Assembly: GCA_945873115.1 (NCBI GenBank) | Contig: CAMCBT010000013.1 | Span: 1-40,746 of the forward strand | Direction of reading: 5' to 3' | DNA length: 40,746 nt | Source: an uncultured Mitsuokella sp. | GTDB lineage: Bacteria > Bacillota > Negativicutes > Selenomonadales > Selenomonadaceae | In this document: in pieces, positions 15,566-22,231 of the stretch | How positions within the stretch are numbered: the stretch's first letter is position 1 | How the letters are laid out: each line of letters begins with the position of its first letter | Notes under the pieces: model-generated | Database searches by the model: none | Told to the model about the DNA's origin: nothing | Seen by the model: the letters and a program-made list of their open reading frames with translations, nothing else | Made by a program: the position numbers and the translations under genes

Positions 15566-16237
15566 ATGATAAAGGAATCCACGAAAAAAGCCATCGGGGA
15601 TCTCATCGCCCGCTATCCCGGCCTCGCCGCCTGTGAGGCAGACCTCCTCGCCGCGGTGGAGGCCCTATGCGCCGCCTATCAGAGCGGCAAAAAGCTCATC
15701 GTCTGCGGCAACGGCGGCAGCGCTGCCGACGCGGAGCACATCGTGGGGGAACTCATGAAGGGCTTCCTGCTCCCTCGGAAGCTGGGCGGCGACTTTGCCG
15801 AAAGGCTTCGCCGGGACTGCCCGAAGGAGGCGGACTATTTCCTCGCGAATCTCCAGGGGGCCCTTCCCGCCATCTCCCTTGTGAACCAGGTGGCCCTCGG
15901 CACCGCCTTTGCCAATGACCAGGCCCCGGATCTCTCCTTCGCCCAGCAGGTGCTGGGCCTCGGAAATGAGGGGGATGTCCTCCTCGGCATCTCCACCTCC
16001 GGCAATTCCACCAATGTGATCTACGCCCTCCAGCTGGCAAAGGCAAAAGGACTCACTCGCATCGCCCTCACGGGAAAGACCGGCGGCAGGATTGCGGAGC
16101 GCGGCCTTGCGGAGGTCCTTATCCGCGTACCGGAGACGGAGACCTACAAAATTCAGGAGCTCCACCTCCCGGTCTACCACATGCTCTGCATCGCCGTGGA
16201 AAACGAATTCTTCGGCGACTGCTCCCAAGAAGCGTAA
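15566..16237 (+). CDS. gmhA: SIS-domain phosphosugar isomerase, GmhA-like
   Basis: The 223-residue single SIS domain resembles sedoheptulose-7-phosphate isomerase, the first step toward ADP-heptose for lipopolysaccharide core. The family pattern CGNGGSAADAEHIVGEL is near residue 47 and the phosphate-binding STSGNSTN near 146. Between them is an insertion (about 66-105; KGFLLPRKLGG to FLANLQGALPAI) that makes it longer than the usual 190-odd residues. The late His in ELHLPVYHMLC fits the GmhA active site. A heptose role suits a diderm. A related SIS isomerase with another substrate remains possible because of the insertion. Confidence 0.78.
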   Translation: MIKESTKKAIGDLIARYPGLAACEADLLAAVEALCAAYQSGKKLIVCGNGGSAADAEHIVGELMKGFLLPRKLGGDFAERLRRDCPKEADYFLANLQGALPAISLVNQVALGTAFANDQAPDLSFAQQVLGLGNEGDVLLGISTSGNSTNVIYALQLAKAKGLTRIALTGKTGGRIAERGLAEVLIRVPETETYKIQELHLPVYHMLCIAVENEFFGDCSQEA

Positions 16238-16249
16238 AGAAAAACGCCC

Positions 16250-16278
16250 TTGAAAAATCGCGGGCGTGTTGGTAAGAT
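16250..16278 (+). promoter_or_regulatory. Promoter of a putative antitoxin RNA
   Basis: TTGAAA at 16250-16255 and TAAGAT at 16273-16278 are separated by 17 bp. It points toward the minus-strand toxin-like frame and has no plus-strand gene directly downstream. Confidence 0.55.
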
Positions 16279-16284
16279 ATATAT

Positions 16285-16346
16285 GCAATGATATTGCGAA
16301 AAAGATGGGTCGATGATTGGTACCGTCAGCCCCTCTCTTTTTCGTG
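16285..16346 (+). ncRNA. Putative antisense antitoxin RNA (type I locus 1)
   Basis: A short RNA from the promoter at 16250-16278 would start near 16285 and end at a hairpin. CGAAAAAGA (16297-16305) pairs with TCTTTTTCG (16336-16344), extended by GGG with CCC. The hairpin has A and T tracts on opposite sides and can terminate both directions. GCCCCTC in the RNA can pair with the GAGGGGGC Shine-Dalgarno of the toxin-like frame. The arrangement matches TxpA/RatA and Fst-type loci; function is inferred. Confidence 0.5.
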
Positions 16347-16389
16347 ATTGAAGGAGTCTGGGTGCTTTGTTAGCGGAAGCTTCCTGGAT

Positions 16390-16473
16390 TTAGTCCTTCA
16401 GCAACGCAGCGATGCTGACGATTAGCTGAAGAAGAGCCAATAGGATGGTCAGTTCCTCATACGTCATGGGCAT
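16390..16473 (-). CDS. Tiny hydrophobic peptide, putative type I (holin-like) toxin
   Basis: A 27-residue peptide reads MPMTYEELTILLALL and continues as one hydrophobic helix to a charged end (LLKD). The pattern of a short M-T-Y-E start followed by one membrane helix is that of the small holin-like/TxpA toxins of Firmicute type I systems, which damage the membrane when overproduced. GGAGG lies five bases ahead of ATG 16473; a second ATG two codons later is an alternative start. A promoter lies upstream on the same strand (16526-16554), and an antisense RNA is predicted to converge from the left. The peptide is too short for usual gene finders. Confidence 0.6.
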   Translation of the reverse strand: MPMTYEELTILLALLQLIVSIAALLKD

Positions 16474-16525
16474 CGCCCCCTCCGAAAAGGAGAGGCTAAC
16501 TCATCGACCACGGGAATGGTATACC

Positions 16526-16554
16526 ATACTATTGGCTTTTCTGCTATCTGCAAA
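16526..16554 (-). promoter_or_regulatory. Promoter of the toxin-like gene (locus 1)
   Basis: On the minus strand, TTTGCA (16549-16554) and TAGTAT (16526-16531) are 17 bp apart, roughly 55-80 bases ahead of the peptide start. Confidence 0.45.
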
Positions 16555-16596
16555 CAGTATGGCAGAAGAAAATCGCTTCGAAACGGGCGGAACTTT

Positions 16597-16625
16597 TTGT
16601 AAAACGTCCCGGGACGTGGTATAAT
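16597..16625 (+). promoter_or_regulatory. Promoter of the mqn operon with a palindrome in its spacer
   Basis: TTGTAA at 16597-16602 and TATAAT at 16620-16625 are 17 bp apart. The spacer holds a perfect 14-bp palindrome, ACGTCCCGGGACGT (16604-16617). A dimeric regulator bound there would block or reshape the promoter. I do not recognise the site. Confidence 0.65.
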
Positions 16626-16687
16626 GTTTGTGTTTTGTATACATGCGCGGACATTTCCGCGAGAGCGATTCGAGAGGAGGATCTCCG

Positions 16688-17785
16688 TTGCTGGCTAGGA
16701 AAGAGTATGAGGAGATCGAGCGCAAGGTGCTATGCGAAGAGCGTCTTTCGCGGGAGGACGGGCTCCGCCTGTTCGCCTGCCCGGATCTCTCCTGGCTGGG
16801 GGCCCTGGCCGACTACGTGCGGCGGAAGAAGTGTGGCGATATCGTCTACTACAACGTGAACTGCCACGTGAACCTCACGAATATCTGCACGTCGCGCTGC
16901 AAGTTCTGCGCCTTTGGAAGGGACGCGGAGGACAGGGGTGCCTATGCCATGGAGGAGGCGGATGCTATCCATGTGGTGGAGGACGCTATGCGCGACCCGG
17001 ATCTGGCGGGCCTCCATGTGGTGTCGGGGCTTCATCCCAACTGGTCCTTCGAGGACTATCTATCGCGGGTGGAGACGCTCCATCGGCGCTTTCCTAAGCT
17101 CTACATTAAGGGGTTCACGGGGGTGGAAATCACCCATTTCGCGAAGATTTCCGGCAAGAGCGTGGAGGAGGTGCTCCGGCTCCTGATGGAGCGGGGGGGC
17201 CTGGAGGCCATCGCCGGCGGCGGCGCGGAGATTCTCTCCGATAGGGTCCGGGGCGAGCTCTGCCCGAATAAGGCGACGGCCGCCGAATGGCTGGAGGTGC
17301 ACCGCACGGCCCATAGGCTCGGCCTCCGCAGCAACGCCTCCATGCTCTACGGCCACATCGAGACCATGGGAGAGCGCATCGACCATCTGTTGACCCTCCG
17401 GAAGCTCCAGGACGAGACGGGGGGCTTCCAGACCTTCATCTGCTTCCCCTTCCTGCCGGCCAATTCGGAGCTGGGAAAGACGGTGAAGCAGACGAGCATG
17501 TTCGACGACCTGAAGACCATGGCCATCTCCCGCCTGATGCTGGACAATTTCCAGAACATCAAGGCCTACTGGGTCATGCTGACGGTGCCAGTGGCCCAGG
17601 TGGCCCTGTCCTTCGGGGCAAACGATATCGACGGCACGGTGCACAAGGAGACCATCCTCCATGACGCGGGCGCCACGAGCCCCCGGGCCCTCTCGGAGGA
17701 CAGGATCATCCGCATCATCCGGGAAGCCGGCCGCATCCCCGCCGCCTGCGACTGCAATTTCAATATCATCCGGAAATATGCCTGA
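16688..17785 (+). CDS. mqnE: Radical SAM enzyme, aminofutalosine synthase-like (MqnE paralogue 1)
   Basis: The 365-residue radical SAM protein belongs to the MqnE/MqnC/CofH group. The cluster-binding Cys are C67, C71 and C74 (CTSRCKFC), in the context NLTNIC..FCAFG. Later group signatures are present: SGLHP, GGGAEILSDRVR, SMLYGHIET, LQDETGGF and AYWVMLT. MqnE joins S-adenosylmethionine to 3-[(1-carboxyvinyl)oxy]benzoate to make aminofutalosine for menaquinone. I use the TTG at 16688, preceded by GAGGAGG; the frame is open upstream to an ATG-like start in the promoter leader, which lacks a ribosome binding site. It is first in a three-gene operon. Having two MqnE-like proteins in a row is unusual, so this copy may have a different substrate. 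Confidence 0.8.
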   Translation: MLARKEYEEIERKVLCEERLSREDGLRLFACPDLSWLGALADYVRRKKCGDIVYYNVNCHVNLTNICTSRCKFCAFGRDAEDRGAYAMEEADAIHVVEDAMRDPDLAGLHVVSGLHPNWSFEDYLSRVETLHRRFPKLYIKGFTGVEITHFAKISGKSVEEVLRLLMERGGLEAIAGGGAEILSDRVRGELCPNKATAAEWLEVHRTAHRLGLRSNASMLYGHIETMGERIDHLLTLRKLQDETGGFQTFICFPFLPANSELGKTVKQTSMFDDLKTMAISRLMLDNFQNIKAYWVMLTVPVAQVALSFGANDIDGTVHKETILHDAGATSPRALSEDRIIRIIREAGRIPAACDCNFNIIRKYA

Positions 17786-17805
17786 TTGGTGAAAGGTTTC
17801 TATAC

Positions 17806-18897
17806 ATGACAGAGTTGGAATCGGCTCGAAAGAAAGCTATGGAGGGAGAGCGCCTGTCACTCAGTGATGCGATGGCGCTCTATGATGACAATGACTTGCT
17901 CTTCCTCGCGGAGGCGGCGCGGCGGGCGAAGGAGCGCGCCAGCGGGTGGCGGGTATTTTACACCGTCAACCGCCATATCAACCTCACGAATATTTGCAGC
18001 TCAAACTGCCCCCTCTGCGCCTTTCAGGTGGAGGAGGGGGACAGGCGGGGCTTCCTGCTGGAGACGGAGGATATCGACCGGATCCTCGAGGACGCGAAGA
18101 ACGTCAAGAACCTTACGGAGGTCCATATCGTCTCCGCTCTTCATCCGGAGAGGCCTTTCTCCTACTACAGGGACGTGGTGCGCCAGGTAAAGGCGGCCCT
18201 TCCCCAGGTGGACGTGAAGGCCTTCACCCCCGTGGAGATTGTGAACTTCGCAAAGCTGGAGGGTCGCCCCATCCGCGCCATACTGGAGGAGCTTCAGCAG
18301 GCGGGCCTCGACTCCCTGCCCGGCGGCGGCGCGGAGATCCTCTCCGACCGGGTCCGGGAAATCATCTGCCCGAAGAAGGCCACGACGGCCGAGTGGCTGG
18401 AGACCATGAAGATGGCCCACGCTCTCGGCATCCGCACGAACGCCTCCATGATGTACGGCCATGTGGAGACGGTGCAGGAGCGCTTGGAGCACCTCATCAC
18501 CCTCCGGGAGTTGCAGGACGAGACAGGGGGCTTTCAGGCCTTTATGCTCTTCCCCTTCCATCCCGCCCATACGAAGCTGGGGGAGGAATACCACCTGCGG
18601 CGGGTGGGCTCCTGGGAGGATCTGAAGATGCTGGCTCTCTCGCGCCTTGTCCTCGACAATGTGGCCCACTTCAAGGCTTTTTGGGTCATGCTGACGGCTC
18701 CCATCGCCCAGCTGGCCCTGGGCTTTGGGGCGGATGATCTCGATGGCACCATCGGCGAGGAGAAAATCATCCATGCGGCAGGGGCGAAGACCGGCACCGG
18801 CATCACGAAGGAGACCCTCAAGCGCATGATTCGCGAGGCGGGCTACGAGCCCATCGAGCGGGATACGTTCTATCAGGAAATCCGGGAGGAGGGATGA
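17806..18897 (+). CDS. mqnE: Radical SAM enzyme, aminofutalosine synthase-like (MqnE paralogue 2)
   Basis: The 363-residue paralogue of the preceding protein has its cluster motif at C64, C68 and C71 (CSSNCPLC). It shares SALHPE, FTPVEIVNFAKL, LPGGGAEILSDRVRE, SMMYGHVET, LQDETGGF and FWVMLTAP. GLDSLPGGGAEI and FGADDLDGT are closer to typical MqnE than paralogue 1, so this is the better candidate for the true aminofutalosine synthase. It starts 20 bp after paralogue 1 and ends one base before mqnC, so all three are surely cotranscribed. Confidence 0.85.
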   Translation: MTELESARKKAMEGERLSLSDAMALYDDNDLLFLAEAARRAKERASGWRVFYTVNRHINLTNICSSNCPLCAFQVEEGDRRGFLLETEDIDRILEDAKNVKNLTEVHIVSALHPERPFSYYRDVVRQVKAALPQVDVKAFTPVEIVNFAKLEGRPIRAILEELQQAGLDSLPGGGAEILSDRVREIICPKKATTAEWLETMKMAHALGIRTNASMMYGHVETVQERLEHLITLRELQDETGGFQAFMLFPFHPAHTKLGEEYHLRRVGSWEDLKMLALSRLVLDNVAHFKAFWVMLTAPIAQLALGFGADDLDGTIGEEKIIHAAGAKTGTGITKETLKRMIREAGYEPIERDTFYQEIREEG

Positions 18898-18898
18898 G

Positions 18899-19927
18899 AT
18901 GCGCCTGACACCAAAGGAAGCGGAGACGCTTCTCACAAGCGGCGACCTCATCGCCCTCGGGCAGGAGGCGGACGCGGAGCGGCGCCGCCGCTTCGGCGAT
19001 ACGGTCACCTTCATCGTGGACCGGAACATCAACTACACGAACGTCTGCGAGAGCGAGTGCAAATTCTGCGCCTTCTACAAGCGCAAGGACGAGAAGGGGG
19101 CCTACCTCCTCTCCTATGACACCATATTGGAGAAGGTGCGGGAGACGGCCAACGCCGGCGGCACCCAGGTCATGATCCAGGGGGGGCTCCACCCGGATCT
19201 TGACCTGGAATACTACCTCAAGATGCTTCGCCTCATCAAGGAGGAGTTCCCCTCCATCGTCATCCACTCCTTCACCGCCACGGAAGTGCTCTACTTCGCA
19301 AAGAAGGCGGGCCTCACGGTGGAGGAGACCCTAAGGCGCCTTCAGGAGGCGGGGCTCGCCAGCCTCCCGGGGGGCGGCGCGGAGATCCTCGTGGACGAGG
19401 TGAGGAGCCGCATCAGCCCCAACAAGATTTCCACGGAGGAATGGCTGCGGGTGCATCGCACGGCTCACAAGATCGGCATGGAGAGCACAGCCACCATGGT
19501 CATCGGCTTCGGCGAGACCATGGCGGACCGGGTGGCCCACATGGAGCACATCCGCCGCCTCCAGGAGGAGACGGGGGGCTTCCGGGCCTTCATCACCTGG
19601 ACGTACCAGCCGGGCCACACGGAGCTGGGCGGCGAGAAGACGAGTGCCTGGGACTACATGCGGACGCTCGCCGTCACCCGGCTCTATATGGATAATGTCT
19701 CCCACATCCAGGGCTCCTGGGTCACCCAGGGGGAGCGCATGGGCCAGCTGACCCTGGGCTTCGGCGCGGACGACCTCGGTAGCATCATGCTGGAGGAAAA
19801 CGTCGTCCGCGCCGCCGGCACCAGCTACGACATGAGCATCCAGAAGATGGTGCGCATCATCGAGGGCGCCGGCCGCACCGCCGCCCAGCGGGATACGGAG
19901 TACCATATCCTGCGTTCGTTTCCATGA
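18899..19927 (+). CDS. mqnC: Cyclic dehypoxanthinyl futalosine synthase
   Basis: MqnC (342 residues) is a radical SAM enzyme that cyclises dehypoxanthinyl futalosine in the futalosine route to menaquinone. Cluster Cys are C50, C54 and C57 (CESECKFC) in NYTNVC..FCAFYKRK, the MqnC version of the motif. Further signatures are MIQGGLHPDL (instead of the SGLHP or SALHP of the MqnE-like pair), LPGGGAEILVDEVR, STATMVIGF and FITWTYQPGHTELGG. Its ATG begins one base after the preceding stop. mqnA and mqnD are not in the window. Confidence 0.93.
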   Translation: MRLTPKEAETLLTSGDLIALGQEADAERRRRFGDTVTFIVDRNINYTNVCESECKFCAFYKRKDEKGAYLLSYDTILEKVRETANAGGTQVMIQGGLHPDLDLEYYLKMLRLIKEEFPSIVIHSFTATEVLYFAKKAGLTVEETLRRLQEAGLASLPGGGAEILVDEVRSRISPNKISTEEWLRVHRTAHKIGMESTATMVIGFGETMADRVAHMEHIRRLQEETGGFRAFITWTYQPGHTELGGEKTSAWDYMRTLAVTRLYMDNVSHIQGSWVTQGERMGQLTLGFGADDLGSIMLEENVVRAAGTSYDMSIQKMVRIIEGAGRTAAQRDTEYHILRSFP

Positions 19928-19959
19928 GAAAGGTGCTTTACGGCATATGGATTGATTGG

Positions 19960-19997
19960 AAAAAGGCAAGCCTCCGAATTGGGGGGCTTGCCTTTTT
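19960..19997 (+). terminator. Terminator of the mqn operon
   Basis: GGCAAGCCTCC (19965-19975) pairs with GGGGGGCTTGCC (19981-19992), with A before and T after. It separates the radical SAM operon from the downstream phosphorylase gene. Confidence 0.88.
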
Positions 19998-20007
19998 CGC
20001 GAAGAGA

Positions 20008-20036
20008 TTCGACAGGATGTGAAGAATCTGTTATAC
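20008..20036 (+). promoter_or_regulatory. Promoter of the MTAP-family gene
   Basis: TTCGAC (20008-20013) and TTATAC (20031-20036) are 17 bp apart, giving a leader of about 155 nt before the gene. A TTTCGCGAA motif (19997-20005) lies immediately upstream. Confidence 0.45.
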
Positions 20037-20049
20037 TTCATAACCATAA

Positions 20050-20147
20050 AGAAATGAGAAGAGCCGCCCACAGTTTCCCGACTAGAGGCGGCTATCTCAT
20101 AGCATAAATCGAATTGGGGCTGCGACCGTTTGCGCATGCCTCTATCT
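20050..20147 (-). ncRNA. Candidate small antisense RNA in the leader of the MTAP-family gene
   Basis: On the minus strand, TTGCAA (20176-20181) and TAGAAT (20154-20159), 16 bp apart, would start an RNA near 20147. It ends in a compound hairpin (ATGAGA/TCTCAT and AGCCGCC/GGCGGCT, 20054-20100). The order of parts (GAGGCA start, GCAGCCCC, then a GCCGCC hairpin) resembles the antitoxin RNA at 29993-30076. No toxin frame is present, so it may be a solitary remnant. Read on the plus strand, the hairpin lies in the mRNA leader. Confidence 0.35.
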
Positions 20148-20199
20148 GTTTGTATTCTAGCATTTTTTCCTGTTTTTGCAAGATTTTGGAGGCATGAAG

Positions 20200-21042
20200 A
20201 TGAGTGAGAAGATTCCTGCGGCAGAGTTTGCCATCATCGGGGGCTCGGGGACGCTATCCAGCGATTTCCCGAAGCGCAGTACGTCGAAGGATGTGGAGGT
20301 GCTGGCGGACGATTTGCGCTTTGAGACGCCCTACGGCACGACGCCGGCTCTGCGGCTCTTTTCCGTGGCGGGGGTGCGGGTGCTCACCGTAAAGATGCAC
20401 GGCTGGCGATCGGGGGTGACCCGGGCAGACGCCTCCCGGCAGATTTTCCACGTGTTCCAGGAGGCGGGAGTCCGGAGGATACTCTCCGAGGGAGGCGTGG
20501 GCACGGCGAATCCCCTCCTCGATATCCGGGACTTCCTCATCCCCGACGACTACATCGACCTCTCCATGCGCAAGGACGTGATGCTGGACGGCCGGTATCT
20601 CCTCGTCATGCGGGATCCTTTTTGCGCAGAGCTCCGGCAGGCCCTTATCGACGTGACGCGGGAGCGCTTCGACGGGCGCATCTTCACTAGGGGGACGTAT
20701 GCCTGCACGGACGGGCGCCACTTCGAGAGCCCGGCGGAGGTGGCCATGCTCCGGGGCCACGCCGATATCATCGGCCAGAGTATCTGCCCGGAGGTGTACC
20801 TCGCCCGGGAGATCGGCGCCTGCTATGCGGGGCTCTACTATACGGTGAACTACGGGGAGGGCATCCGGAGGTGGTCCCACGACACCCTTTCGGATATCTT
20901 TTACGACGATGCGCCGATGATTGGGGATATCCTCCTGGACACCATCCGCCGCACGGCAAAGGCGCGGGGCTGCGAGTGTGCGTCGCTTCGAAAGGAGACG
21001 CTCCTGAAGGATGTGTATCATGAAGCTTCCTCCAAGGGATGA
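20200..21042 (+). CDS. MTAP/PNP-family nucleoside phosphorylase
   Basis: This 280-residue protein is of the methylthioadenosine phosphorylase/purine nucleoside phosphorylase family, which splits purine nucleosides with phosphate. It shows a phosphate-binding GGSG near residue 14, SEGGVGTANPLLDIRDFLIP near 100, and the family substrate motif in variant form, GTYACTDGRHFESPAE near 168. I prefer ATG 20200 (MSEK) because TTGGAGG lies eight bases upstream; ATG 20194 is too close. The gene directly follows the mqn operon but has its own promoter. The location suggests removal of adenine or hypoxanthine from (amino)futalosine, or recycling of methylthioadenosine formed by radical SAM chemistry. The exact substrate is inferred. 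Confidence 0.75.
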   Translation: MSEKIPAAEFAIIGGSGTLSSDFPKRSTSKDVEVLADDLRFETPYGTTPALRLFSVAGVRVLTVKMHGWRSGVTRADASRQIFHVFQEAGVRRILSEGGVGTANPLLDIRDFLIPDDYIDLSMRKDVMLDGRYLLVMRDPFCAELRQALIDVTRERFDGRIFTRGTYACTDGRHFESPAEVAMLRGHADIIGQSICPEVYLAREIGACYAGLYYTVNYGEGIRRWSHDTLSDIFYDDAPMIGDILLDTIRRTAKARGCECASLRKETLLKDVYHEASSKG

Positions 21043-21105
21043 GAACTTGCAAGGCTGTTTCGTGACGATTTGCGCTCGCCCATCATGCGGGTATCCGCTT
21101 TCCCA

Positions 21106-21167
21106 CAGACTCCCCCTTGCCTCCCTCTGGCGGGAGTTGGCACGCGAAGCGTGACGTAGGGAGTCTG
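21106..21167. repeat. Dispersed palindromic repeat, copy 1
   Basis: CAGACTCCC (21106-21114) pairs with GGGAGTCTG (21159-21167). The interior contains CCTCCCTCTGGCGGGAG and GGCACGCGAAGCGTGACG. An inverted relative lies at 22166-22204, with bioY and rpmF between. It also lies between the convergent MTAP-family and bioY genes and may end transcription. Confidence 0.6.
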
Positions 21168-21203
21168 CGAGAAAGATGGGAAAGGGCCGAGGGACGGGTT
21201 TTG

Positions 21204-21743
21204 TTATCTTCTGTCCAGTGCCTGGTTGACCTTCAGGCCGAGAAAAGAGGCTAGGAGGCATTTCATGATATCCCCGGGAAGGAAGGGCAGGACGGCCATG
21301 GTGAGGGCGGCGGGGAGGGTGATGTCCATGACGAGCATCATGGAGATGAGGCCGCCGATGTAGGTGATGGGCATGCCAATGGCGATGTCGAGGAGCGCAT
21401 AGCGGCGGAAGGAGGGAGTCCTTCCCTTCAGGACGCTGATGATGGGATAGGCCACGACCCAGGCGAAGTAGAAGCCGCCCGTGGGCCCCAGGAGCTTTCC
21501 GATGCCCCCTGCGCCGCCGGGAAAGATCGGGACGCCGACGGCACCCAATAGGAGATAGCAGGCGATGGCAAGGAACGTCTGCTTCGGCGTCAGGACGAAG
21601 GCGGTGATACCGAGGGCTATGGTGAGGGCTGTGACTAGACCTGGGGTGAAGGGCAGGGGGAAGGAGATGTAGGCGGTGACGAAGCAGAAGGCGATGCAGA
21701 GCGCCATCTTCGTCAGATCCCGTACGGAAAAGTTTTTGTTCAT
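21204..21743 (-). CDS. bioY: BioY-family biotin transporter substrate-binding subunit
   Basis: BioY is the membrane S-component of biotin ECF transporters. This 179-residue protein has about six hydrophobic segments. Family landmarks are an N-terminal MALCIAFCFV, PFTPGLVTALTIALGI, LLLGAVGVPIFPGGAGGIGK and GPTGGFYFAWVVA. It ends in the cytoplasm with NQALDRR. GGAG lies six bases ahead of ATG 21743; an in-frame ATG four codons upstream is less well placed. rpmF lies upstream on the same strand, separated by a strong terminator. No adjacent bioMN energising subunits are visible and I see no clear BirA site. Confidence 0.9.
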   Translation of the reverse strand: MNKNFSVRDLTKMALCIAFCFVTAYISFPLPFTPGLVTALTIALGITAFVLTPKQTFLAIACYLLLGAVGVPIFPGGAGGIGKLLGPTGGFYFAWVVAYPIISVLKGRTPSFRRYALLDIAIGMPITYIGGLISMMLVMDITLPAALTMAVLPFLPGDIMKCLLASFLGLKVNQALDRR

Positions 21744-21766
21744 AGCTGACTCCATTCTGAAAATAA

Positions 21767-21814
21767 AAAAGAGGGGATTTTCCAAAGAAGAATCTTGGAA
21801 AAATCCCCTCTTTT
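21767..21814 (-). terminator. Terminator after rpmF
   Basis: A long inverted repeat (21767-21785 with 21795-21814, AAAAGAGGGGAT to ATCCCCTCTTTT) follows the rpmF stop on the minus strand. The A/T tails make it potentially bidirectional. Confidence 0.85.
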
Positions 21815-21828
21815 CTCGTTCCTGCAAC

Positions 21829-22008
21829 TTATTCTGCAGCGGCGAAGATTTCCTTGCCGTCGTAGTAACCGCATTCTGTGCAGACGCGGTGCGGCATCTT
21901 CGGCTCATGGCACTGCGGGCAGGCGACGTAGCCGGGAGCAGTGAGCTTCCAGTTCGCACGACGCTTGTCGCGGCGCGCCTTCGAGGTTTTGCGCTTAGGG
22001 ACTGCCAT
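21829..22008 (-). CDS. rpmF: 50S ribosomal protein L32, zinc-ribbon form
   Basis: L32 (59 residues) has the canonical start [20 protein letters not shown] and two CxxC pairs (CPQC near 34 and CTEC near 47), so it is the zinc-binding paralogue. GGAGGTGAACTCT ahead of ATG 22008 is a perfect ribosome binding site and decides the start over an in-frame ATG five codons upstream. A good promoter lies 84 bp upstream. The usual neighbours plsX or yceD are absent. Confidence 0.97.
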   Translation of the reverse strand: MAVPKRKTSKARRDKRRANWKLTAPGYVACPQCHEPKMPHRVCTECGYYDGKEIFAAAE

Positions 22009-22091
22009 AGAGTTCACCTCCAAATAGTTCGTGAAATCTATGCAGTGGTTGATGCTGGCGGGATTTCACTGAGAAAATGACATATAAAGAG

Positions 22092-22120
22092 ATTCTAGCA
22101 GATTTCGCGCCAATGCGCAA
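22092..22120 (-). promoter_or_regulatory. Promoter of rpmF
   Basis: On the minus strand, TTGCGC (22115-22120) and TAGAAT (22092-22097) are 17 bp apart. The spacer includes ATTTCGCG (plus-strand 22102-22109), a half of the palindromes at 25043 and 25086. Confidence 0.65.
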
Positions 22121-22165
22121 GAGGAAATTGTAGAAATCTGTAGGTTCCTACGGGCGGGCTCCTTC

Positions 22166-22204
22166 CGTCACGGTATGCGTGCCACCTCCCTCCCGGAGGG
22201 AGGC
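22166..22204. repeat. Dispersed palindromic repeat, copy 2 (inverted)
   Basis: Read on the minus strand, this holds GCCTCCCTCCGGGAGGGAGG and GGCACGCATACCGTGACG, closely matching the interior of 21120-21156 in opposite orientation. Its CCTCCC/GGGAGG hairpin lies just after the stop of the FtsA-like gene and may terminate it. Confidence 0.6.
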
Positions 22205-22231
22205 CTTCGCTCGTCCGTCCTTGCGTAGAAT

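Noticed and set aside
19331-20137. 268-codon minus-strand frame opposite mqnC, continuing past its terminator
   Set aside because: It runs through a terminator hairpin and the antisense side of mqnC, with no ribosome binding site.
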